DNA of 17,505 nucleotides, taken from positions 1-17,505 of the forward strand of contig DBDQ01000107.1 of assembly GCA_002293665.1 (NCBI GenBank), given 5' to 3'. Made by a program: the position numbers and the translations under genes. Each line of letters begins with the position of its first letter. Within the stretch, counting starts at the first letter, position 1. The stretch comes from Alistipes sp. UBA928 (GTDB lineage Bacteria > Bacteroidota > Bacteroidia > Bacteroidales > Rikenellaceae). The notes under the pieces were generated by a model. It was given only the letters and a program-made list of their open reading frames with translations. It was not told where the DNA came from and searched no databases. Of this stretch, positions 1-6,189 are shown piece after piece.

Positions 1-1
1 G

Positions 2-602
2 GCAAAAAAGGTCGCCGAATTTACAGGCTTGAGCCGAGGTGCGGTGAACAACATTTTCACCAAGCTCAGAGAGCGGATCGCCGAACTCTGTGAGGCCGAA
101 ACACCGTTCTCTAATGGCGAGGTAGAACTCGATGAAAGCTACTTCGGTGCTCGGCGGGTTCGAGGGGTCAGAGGTCGCGGAGCCAAGGGAAAAACCCATG
201 TATTCGGGATGCTCAAACGGGGCGACAAAGTTTATACCCAGATCGTCAAAAACTGCTCTGTACGCGAGCTGATACCCATTATTCAGGGCAAAGCAGACAC
301 CGATACGGTCATCTATTCCGATGGTTTTCGGACTTACGACGGGCTGGTGAACTATGGGTATAAAAAGCATTATCGGGTCAAGCATGGTGAAAACGAATTT
401 GCGGTTGGGCACAACCATTATTAACGGCATCGAAAACTTCTGGGGACTCTGTAAAGTCCGCCTGGCAAAGTTCCGTGGAATGCACAAACAAACGTTCTAT
501 TTACATATCAAAGAGTGTGAATTCAGGTACAACAACAGGAACAAAAATATTTATCTAATTTCACTCAAAGAACTACGAAATAATAAACTTAACTGGTCTT
601 GA
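2..602 (+). pseudogene. IS1595-family transposase, 5' truncated by the window edge and frameshifted
   Basis: This is a DDE transposase of the IS1595 (ISXO2-like) family, which cuts and pastes its own element. The reading frame enters from outside the window; the first visible residues (AKKVAEFTGLSRGAVNNIF) look like a helix-turn-helix. The DDE core follows: DESYFG (first Asp), a Gly/Arg-rich RGVRGRGAKGKT stretch, VIYSDGF (second Asp) and GIENFWG (final Glu). The frame stops at 422-424 just after GHNH. The expected continuation INGIENFWGLCK is in the next frame. One extra T in CATTATTAAC at 415-424 accounts for the shift. The second part runs to a TGA at 600-602 and ends with the family-like HIKECEFRYNNRN. 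The copy is probably inactive unless programmed frameshifting rescues it, and no classic slippery run is visible. It ends 18 bp from the 3' end of the phosphoethanolamine transferase gene. Family assignment is from motifs only. Confidence 0.85.
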
Positions 603-606
603 ACCT
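592..606 (+). repeat. possible right terminal end of the IS1595-like element
   Basis: Immediately around the transposase stop codon the sequence reads AACTGGTCTTGAACC, whose complement starts GGTTCAAGACC, a plausible terminal inverted repeat. The left end lies outside the window, so pairing cannot be checked. The element must end before about 620, because the neighbouring gene ends at 621. This is inference from position. Confidence 0.3.
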
Positions 607-620
607 AAACATTTAAAACA

Positions 621-2156
621 TTACCAAATATCCAACGATTCGTCATAAACGGGGCTGTCAATCCCAAGGAACGACAGGACGCTGTGGAAGACATGATACT
701 GACCCACCTTTTCGTTAGTGTCCACTTTTTTCATGGTTTCATCCGATGTCCACACGATGAATGGTATCTCTACCTGCTCCCTGGGAGCAATGAGCATCGG
801 TGCGCCGTGCATATACAGATTTCCTTCGCCCAGAGACTCGCCGTGGTCGGATACGAATATCATGCAACTGCGCCTGTCGTGTATCTCGCGGAGAATCTCT
901 ATCACGGAATGTACAAGCCAGTCCGTGTAGACGATGGTGTTGTCGTAGGCGTTCATTAGCTCCTCCGGATCGGCTTTGGACATCTCCACGGTGGTACACA
1001 CGGGACTGAACACCTCAAACTCCGGAGGGTATTTTTTGTAGTACGTCGGGCCGTGGCTCGTGCTGGTATGGAGCACAATCAGCATCTTGTCTCTGTCGCC
1101 GGAGAGTATCTCCTCTTTCAGACCGGCAAGCAGGATGCCGTCGTATGTGTCGTCGGCCTCCCCGTCGGCCTGCGGGTACAGCGACACAATATCTTTAGGC
1201 TTGTAGTATTTGTCGATGTGAACAGGAGGCTCGCCCCAATTGTTGGTGCGCCACGTCACATCCACTCCGCATCTGTCGAGATAGTTCGGAAGAATCTCGT
1301 AAAGTTTGTTTGACGGTTTGTGGTCGAGGATGGCTTTTACCGCTGCCGTGGTATACGTCGCAGCCGCATCCGCAACAAGTGCGACAACACCGTCTTTCTC
1401 CATGAGCGGATTGGTCGGCTTGCCGTATCCGTACAAAGAGAAATTCCCCCTTCTTGCAGACTCTCCGATAATCAGCACACAGACATCCTTGCTGTCGGTG
1501 GCGATCTTTGCATCGGGTAGGGGTATCTCTTTCCGGTTGTTTTTGCGTACGGAATTGTAGTAGCGCACGGTATTGGCCGTATACGACCACGGCATGATCA
1601 GAGAGCCGAGTTGGGTCGCGTTGCGGTCGATCCACGGCCAGTTCTGCATATTGACCAGTGCGACGGTCAGGGTGACGGCCAGCGCGATGCCGGTACGAGC
1701 AAAGAACCGCTTGGGTGTGCCGTAATCGAACCATCTTGCAAAGATGTAGACGCACGGGACGATTCCCCAAAAGAGGAAATACCACACGGCGGGCCATGAG
1801 AAGTATCCTGATGCCTCCGAATAGCGGGTGTTGAACACGTTCCCCATCATCCCGTCCGTGATGAGCACCTCGTATGTGTTGATGAAATAGAGGCAGATGG
1901 CATTGCATACGAATGAGGCCGCAAGGATGATTTTCCCGACCAGGTGTCCCAGAAAAAGCAGCAGGTAATAGAAGAAGAAATTGAGTGCGAGCATCATGAC
2001 GCCCAGACTCCCGGTTATAAACGCCCCGTTGAAGCCTCCATCGATGTTGTCGAGCACCAATCGGAAGAACGGCCAATGGAACGCCACGAGCGTAAAGATG
2101 CTGAGCACCAAAGATACACGGGTGAGGTCGCTCCTTTTCGTCAGAAATTTCACCAT
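621..2156 (-). CDS. lipid A phosphoethanolamine transferase (EptA/MCR-like, membrane sulfatase fold)
   Basis: A 511-residue inner-membrane enzyme expected to transfer phosphoethanolamine from phosphatidylethanolamine to lipid A at the periplasmic face, which reduces surface charge and polymyxin sensitivity. The N-terminal third has about five hydrophobic segments (residues roughly 15-35, 47-70, 73-93, 122-141, 153-170). The catalytic domain shows GESARRGNFSLYGYG with metal ligand E232, AATYTTAAV with probable nucleophile T267, STSHGPTYYKKYP with H368, and SDHGESLGE with D437 and H438. The length suits the family (about 510-550). The open frame continues upstream to 2579, but that part is a shadow of the neighbouring gene. 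I chose ATG 2156 because it starts a typical MVKFLTKRSDL membrane N-terminus and overlaps the upstream stop codon by 7 nt, implying translational coupling. The lipid A substrate is inferred from the family; other glycans are possible. Confidence 0.9.
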   Translation of the reverse strand: MVKFLTKRSDLTRVSLVLSIFTLVAFHWPFFRLVLDNIDGGFNGAFITGSLGVMMLALNFFFYYLLLFLGHLVGKIILAASFVCNAICLYFINTYEVLITDGMMGNVFNTRYSEASGYFSWPAVWYFLFWGIVPCVYIFARWFDYGTPKRFFARTGIALAVTLTVALVNMQNWPWIDRNATQLGSLIMPWSYTANTVRYYNSVRKNNRKEIPLPDAKIATDSKDVCVLIIGESARRGNFSLYGYGKPTNPLMEKDGVVALVADAAATYTTAAVKAILDHKPSNKLYEILPNYLDRCGVDVTWRTNNWGEPPVHIDKYYKPKDIVSLYPQADGEADDTYDGILLAGLKEEILSGDRDKMLIVLHTSTSHGPTYYKKYPPEFEVFSPVCTTVEMSKADPEELMNAYDNTIVYTDWLVHSVIEILREIHDRRSCMIFVSDHGESLGEGNLYMHGAPMLIAPREQVEIPFIVWTSDETMKKVDTNEKVGQYHVFHSVLSFLGIDSPVYDESLDIW

Positions 2157-3343
2157 CTGATAACTATTTTGTAAAATGCAAGAATCACTCCCGCACACAA
2201 GGCAAGGATTGTGAGGTTGAAAAGAATCGTCAATGGAATGTTTACCGAGTGCGACGCGGCCATATAGGGCGATGCCGCCAGCTCCGCGTCGTAGCGGGCA
2301 AACGGATTGCTGTAGATCACCTCGCCGTCGGGAAACCAGGCGGTGAGGCGTGCGTACGGGTCGCCGGGAGTCATGGTGTAGCGCGCCTGGGACGAATCCC
2401 GGGTCAGCGACAGGGTGGTGTGGCCTTGCCCCGTCACCTTGATGCTGTCCGCCCGGTGCGACAACGAGATGTGGATCGTGGCGCCGTCCAGACCGATACT
2501 CTCGATCGAGGGCAACTCCTCTTTCCGTTCGCTCACTCCCCACGGCCCGCGGCCGGGTGTGCGCATCGAGTAATAACACCCGCCGAGGAGAGTCGCCTTT
2601 ATATCCTCATACCGCGCCGACGGAGAGTTCAGGAAATTGCTCCTCTCGCCCATGCTGCCCGGCCGGTCGGGATGATGCAGGTCGTCGCCCGCCAGACCGA
2701 AACTGTAATGTCCGGCACTCAGTGCCCAGTCCCAATACTCGTTTTCGGTGCTTTTCCCGCTGTCGAGTTCCATTATTTGGTAGCCTCCGAGTTGTTGCAT
2801 TATCTTTTTCGACGTAGCCCTCGTTCTCAGAGGGTGATTCATCTGTATGAAATCGCACCCTTTCCCGAGCAAGTCCAACTGAAATTGTCTTTGGGAAGCG
2901 AAAAGCGGAATCAGGTTGTCGAAACGGACGACCTTGCCGGCACCGAACACCAATTTGTGGTATTTGAACAGATTGATGCCGTGCTCATAGACATTGACCT
3001 GCAACAAGGAATCGTAAGGATGTGCGGTCAGTTCGTTGTGATTTGAAAATGTTACGATGTCATATCCCAATTTCCGATAGGCTTCATCAATTTCAGTCGG
3101 CCAATATTCGCATTCGTTAAACATGCCGTTTATGCGTGTGTGAGTGTGAAAGTTGGCTCTTTTCCAATGAAATACCGTATCTATCCCATTTTCGTATGGG
3201 TTAAAAATGTCGGGGCCGCTGAATGGTTTCGCCTCGCCAAAATCGTAGATGGGACTAACGCTTGCCGCAAAGATTGCCAAAAGAACAATCAGAATGGGCG
3301 AAACGATAATTTTGAGTAACGCGACCGATATCTTTCTTATCAT
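2150..3343 (-). CDS. membrane-anchored PHP-domain protein (putative metal-dependent phosphoesterase)
   Basis: A 397-residue protein with a PHP (polymerase and histidinol phosphatase) domain between two membrane anchors: residues about 7-27 (LLKIIVSPILIVLLAIFA) and about 370-392. Metal-binding motifs are visible in order: NFHTHTR (H66, H68), FSNHNE (H102, E104), MNHP (H170) and GDDLHH (D221, H223), so the catalytic centre appears intact. The domain most likely faces the periplasm, with a roughly 100-residue beta-rich region before the last helix. Family knowledge supports a metal-dependent hydrolase of phosphoesters; the substrate is unknown. Its last codons overlap the start of the phosphoethanolamine transferase gene by 7 nt, so the two proteins are probably made together and may act on the same lipid or glycan phosphate. 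A TATCTTTG minus-7 box lies 33 nt upstream of the ATG. Confidence 0.8.
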   Translation of the reverse strand: MIRKISVALLKIIVSPILIVLLAIFAASVSPIYDFGEAKPFSGPDIFNPYENGIDTVFHWKRANFHTHTRINGMFNECEYWPTEIDEAYRKLGYDIVTFSNHNELTAHPYDSLLQVNVYEHGINLFKYHKLVFGAGKVVRFDNLIPLFASQRQFQLDLLGKGCDFIQMNHPLRTRATSKKIMQQLGGYQIMELDSGKSTENEYWDWALSAGHYSFGLAGDDLHHPDRPGSMGERSNFLNSPSARYEDIKATLLGGCYYSMRTPGRGPWGVSERKEELPSIESIGLDGATIHISLSHRADSIKVTGQGHTTLSLTRDSSQARYTMTPGDPYARLTAWFPDGEVIYSNPFARYDAELAASPYMAASHSVNIPLTILFNLTILALCAGVILAFYKIVIRW

Positions 3344-3375
3344 GGAATGACCGAAATGTTGAAACGTAAATTGCG

Positions 3376-3383
3376 CAAAGATA
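3376..3383 (-). promoter_or_regulatory. Bacteroidetes minus-7 box for the PHP-eptA operon
   Basis: On the minus strand the sequence is TATCTTTG, a perfect match to TAnnTTTG, ending about 33 nt before the ATG at 3343. No convincing TTTG is found 19-21 nt further upstream, so only half of the promoter consensus is present. Confidence 0.55.
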
Positions 3384-3943
3384 GCAATAATTCTGTAATT
3401 TAGGTTTCATCTCGGTGTCGCGGAACTCTTACCCGATATCCTGACAGCCTTTGCATTTCTGTCAAGGAATAATCCCTGCTCTGTGCTGTTTTTTCAGGAA
3501 TAATTACTACCTTTGTATTCAGGTGTATTTGACACTATTGCAGCGCATACCGCAGAAACGAATACGGTTGCCAAATCATAACCTCAAATTTCTCAAATCC
3601 GGCCTAACCTACTGTTTAACAGATGGGTTACGGCAAAAATTCAAAACTTCGACACAAATTTGGTTTTTCCTTTCGCAATATAACCTGCGAAGAGGGTTGT
3701 TTGTAAGGTTCCGTCGTAGTCGGGCGGAACAGCGGAAAACGTATTTTCCGCAAGGATGAAATCAGGTTTTCTTCATAGGCTGACTGTGTTTAGTTGTCAT
3801 TGCCTACAAACCTATGAAATAACTTTCAAACCACCAAATCATAATCACTGACAATCAGCTCGTTACAGTACATAAAAGTCGCTTTTACCTAAAACATGGA
3901 CAAGTACAATACAAATTTTCGACATAAATATACCATGATCGAA
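3384..3943. other. gene-poor interval of about 560 bp, possibly decayed
   Basis: No credible gene is visible on either strand; the 102-codon plus-strand frame at 3451-3759 has no recognisable composition or family. There are several structured elements. AGGAATAAT is repeated at 3465-3473 and 3496-3504. A plus-strand TACCTTTG box lies at 3508-3515. Two adjacent inverted repeats lie at 3708-3730 and 3732-3751. A 22-nt imperfect direct repeat (18 of 22 identical, centred on TTCGACA) lies at 3638-3659 and 3908-3929. The interval is AT-rich compared with its neighbours. It could be remains of a mobile element or a gene, but nothing identifies it. Confidence 0.4.
3708..3751. repeat. pair of adjacent hairpin-forming inverted repeats
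   Basis: The first is GTTCCG (3708-3713) with CGGAAC (3725-3730). The second is GCGGAAAA (3732-3739) with TTTTCCGC (3744-3751) around a CGTA loop, an 8-bp perfect stem. Neither is followed by a T-run on either strand, so neither is a typical terminator. They could be a mobile-element end, a protein-binding site or an RNA structure. Confidence 0.45.
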
Positions 3944-5815
3944 TTAAAATTCCAAATTATTCAACACCTCCTGCATCTCGCGCTGCATATCGGCCGTTGC
4001 GGGCGAGGGTACCTTCGGGATCATCTCGACCACCTGGCGGGCATAATGCGCAGCCTGTTCCCGGTCGCCGATCTCCGAATACATCTTGCCCAGCAGATAC
4101 AGCGGGTACATGCGGTTGGGAACGGTGTAATACGCCTTCAGATACGCCTCCGCCGCCAGATCGTATTCTCCGAGTGCCTTGTAGTTGTTGCCGATCACGT
4201 TCCAGTTCATCGGATCGTTGCTGAGCCTCGTAGCGCGGTTCATTATCTCGAGGCTCTCGGCGTACCGGCCCTCCATGTGAAGCGAACGGCCGTATTCGAA
4301 CAGGAATGTCGCATTGTCGCCCATGATCGGCATCATTGCGGGATAATCCTCCAGCACGTAAGAGTACATCTCCATTGAGTACCACCGGCTCGTCGCCTGC
4401 CACTCTCGCGTCGCCTCCACCCGGTCGAGGTAAGGTTTCGCAGCCCACGCCGCCATCCCTACACTTCCCGCAATCACGGCCCCGGCAACCAACCGCTGCA
4501 CGACCGTCGCCCCTCGCCGCGACGACAGCAACGATCCCGCAACAGCCAGCAGTACGACAAAAAGCATCTTCATGGGCAGCAGGCTGAACGGATAGGAGAA
4601 GAACGCAAAGACCAACAGCGCAAGCAACCCGAAAGCATAGGGACTCCTTCCTCGAAATAGCCGCCACAGCGCCGCCACCGCAAGAAACACGAACAGTACA
4701 AGGCCCGGAATGCCTGTCTCGGCACCGATTTGGAGATATTCGTTGAACCCGTACTCGGGACTGCCGGCCACGTGTATTTCTGTGTCCGAGCGATCACCTG
4801 TACTGAAATATTCGGCCTGTTCATCGCCATACGCTCCGCGAAAATATCCCGGCCCGACACCGGTCGCCGGATTATCAACCATTACCCCTACCGCCATCTT
4901 CCACATAAGCAACCTCCCGTCGGCCGAATCTTTCTTCATGGCATAAATACCATACAGGCCGCCACAGACTACCAACAAAGTTACAATCCCGATCGCTATC
5001 CCTTTCTTTCCATGCCTGCGCACATAATCGACAACGGGGCCGTAAATCCGGCCGTCTCCCAAAACGATGGCGATGACGGCCGCCCCGACCGCAATGAACG
5101 CGGCCCTGCTCATCGTGGCGGGAAAAATTATCACGATCGCAATAACCGCGCACGCCGCCACACAGAATGCCAGCGCCCAAAGAACGCGCCTAAGACGAAT
5201 ATCGCGAATATTTCTGAAACCACCGAACATCCTGTCCGCATCCGTATAGCGTTGCGCAATGTATCCTAATGCGATAGAAACAATTATGGCGAGGTATCCT
5301 CCGTATGGCCCAGGATTGAAAAAAGTACCCGTCACGTTGAAAAGGCTGTGCCCTGAATGTCTGGCCCCGAAAGCCTGCTCTATCCCCATTGTCGCCTCCA
5401 CGATTCCGCAAACGCACAGCACCACCAACAGCCACCCGCCCAGATTTCGGTGGGACGACAGCAACACCCGCAGCGACACATACAAGGGCACGAACAGACA
5501 CACCTCCAACAACTTCTCCCACACCACGGCACCACCGGCAAAACAGGCGATCACATACCAGCCAAACATCGCCGCGGCGATCAGGTCGACACCTCCCGGA
5601 CGAACCCGGCGAACGTTGAACATCCACGTCACCGCCGCGCAGCCCAAGACAGCCAAAACCGAATATGCGAACCACACGTTTTGATCGCCTGGCTCAGAAG
5701 CAGTGTTCACAAGCCCCACAAGACACATCGCCCCTACCAGCATATATGCGAGTGCACTGGATATCGTTTCAGCAATTATTTTTCGGTTCGGCTTCTTCAC
5801 TTTTATACTAAACAT
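3944..5815 (-). CDS. O-antigen ligase/polymerase-like (Wzy_C) membrane protein with C-terminal TPR domain
   Basis: A 623-residue polytopic protein. Residues about 18-430 hold roughly a dozen hydrophobic segments. Family signatures are GTFFNPGPYGGYLAI (163-177), an SRAAF segment (236-240), the periplasmic-loop motif DGRLLMWKMAVGVMVDNPATG followed by GVGPGYF, and FNEYLQIGAETGIPGL (357-372). Proteins of this family join undecaprenyl-linked glycans to lipid A core, to other repeats or to protein. A final membrane helix near 441-459 leads into a soluble TPR region (about 503-600) with repeats such as EYGRSLHMEGRYAESLEIM and YKALGEYDLAAEAYLKAY. In the Wzy_C motif the residue usually His before Asn is Phe357. 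ATG 5815 sits about 44 nt below a near-consensus minus-7 box. Ligase, polymerase and protein O-glycosylation roles cannot be separated from sequence. It is transcribed in the same direction as the PHP-eptA pair but 600 bp away, so probably separately. Confidence 0.8.
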   Translation of the reverse strand: MFSIKVKKPNRKIIAETISSALAYMLVGAMCLVGLVNTASEPGDQNVWFAYSVLAVLGCAAVTWMFNVRRVRPGGVDLIAAAMFGWYVIACFAGGAVVWEKLLEVCLFVPLYVSLRVLLSSHRNLGGWLLVVLCVCGIVEATMGIEQAFGARHSGHSLFNVTGTFFNPGPYGGYLAIIVSIALGYIAQRYTDADRMFGGFRNIRDIRLRRVLWALAFCVAACAVIAIVIIFPATMSRAAFIAVGAAVIAIVLGDGRIYGPVVDYVRRHGKKGIAIGIVTLLVVCGGLYGIYAMKKDSADGRLLMWKMAVGVMVDNPATGVGPGYFRGAYGDEQAEYFSTGDRSDTEIHVAGSPEYGFNEYLQIGAETGIPGLVLFVFLAVAALWRLFRGRSPYAFGLLALLVFAFFSYPFSLLPMKMLFVVLLAVAGSLLSSRRGATVVQRLVAGAVIAGSVGMAAWAAKPYLDRVEATREWQATSRWYSMEMYSYVLEDYPAMMPIMGDNATFLFEYGRSLHMEGRYAESLEIMNRATRLSNDPMNWNVIGNNYKALGEYDLAAEAYLKAYYTVPNRMYPLYLLGKMYSEIGDREQAAHYARQVVEMIPKVPSPATADMQREMQEVLNNLEF

Positions 5816-5858
5816 AAAAAAGACACCATGCCGCGATCATTTTCAGTGGCTTTAATTG

Positions 5859-5889
5859 CAAATGTAGTGAAATTATTTAAACACACAAG
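5859..5889 (-). promoter_or_regulatory. near-consensus Bacteroidetes promoter for the Wzy_C-TPR gene
   Basis: Read on the minus strand: CTTG (5886-5889, one mismatch to TTTG), a 19-nt spacer, then TACATTTG (5859-5866), an exact TAnnTTTG. Transcription would start about 40 nt upstream of the ATG. This is the best promoter match in the window. Confidence 0.7.
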
Positions 5890-6114
5890 TACAATTTTAT
5901 CGACTCAACTCTCTCCTATTACATAAGATGCACAATCCAAAATAAAGTTCATTTCGATGATTTGGCATTAATTGTGCAACAAGATACAGTAACCGGAAGC
6001 ACACAAAGGGCGATGAGACTTACGATAAAAAATGTCTGTCCCGGAACGAAGAACAACAACACCTGCATATCGGAGATCATCGCGTTGGGATGGCGTTATG
6101 AAATTAACTTATAA
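5881..6114 (+). pseudogene. 3' remnant of a gene for an NADase-type discoidin (glycan-binding) domain protein
   Basis: The plus-strand frame ending at TAA 6112-6114 is open from 5881 (stop at 5878-5880) for 77 codons. Its last 35 or so residues read like the end of a known domain: MRLTIKNVCPGTKNNNTC followed by ISEIIALGWRYEINL. From memory, Bacteroidetes proteins with an NADase-type glycan-binding (discoidin-like) C-terminal domain end with a pattern of the form PGTKYxDTCISEI. Upstream residues (DDLALIVQQDTVTGSTQ) also suit that beta-sandwich. No start or N-terminal part is present, and the promoter of the divergent gene occupies the 5' end. I therefore call it a truncated gene. The only internal ATG (6013) would give a 33-residue peptide with no role I know. 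The match is from memory of the family, not from a search. Confidence 0.55.
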
Positions 6115-6140
6115 AATATAATAAATATATAAAATAATCT

Positions 6141-6148
6141 TATCTTTC
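6141..6148 (+). promoter_or_regulatory. candidate minus-7 box for the clp gene
   Basis: TATCTTTC matches TAnnTTTG at all but the last base and lies about 42 nt before the ATG. It follows a very AT-rich tract (6101-6140). No TTTG is found at the expected upstream distance. Confidence 0.4.
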
Positions 6149-6174
6149 CCGCCGTTATCTATTCGAACGAAAAT

Positions 6175-6180
6175 GGAGGA
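6175..6180 (+). promoter_or_regulatory. strong Shine-Dalgarno sequence for the clp gene
   Basis: GGAGGA with a 9-nt spacer to ATG 6190. Such purine-rich sites are uncommon in Bacteroidetes and none of the other genes here has one as clear. It fixes the start at 6190. The ATG at 6173 is out of frame with the protein. Confidence 0.6.
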
Positions 6181-6189
6181 GATAAGAAA

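Noticed and set aside
2157..2579. N-terminal extension of the phosphoethanolamine transferase frame to an upstream ATG
   Set aside because: The extra 141 residues are Arg/Pro/His-rich shadow sequence antiphase to the PHP gene; the family N-terminus begins at 2156.
2249..3046. 265-codon plus-strand frame
   Set aside because: Antisense to the PHP gene, with shadow composition and no domain; the PHP gene has clear catalytic motifs.
3451..3759. 102-codon plus-strand frame in the intergenic region
   Set aside because: No recognisable motif, many rare residues for this genome, and it crosses two hairpins. I saw nothing to support a protein.
5357..5926. 189-codon plus-strand frame
   Set aside because: Antisense to the Wzy_C gene; His/Arg/Gln-rich low-complexity product typical of a GC-rich shadow.
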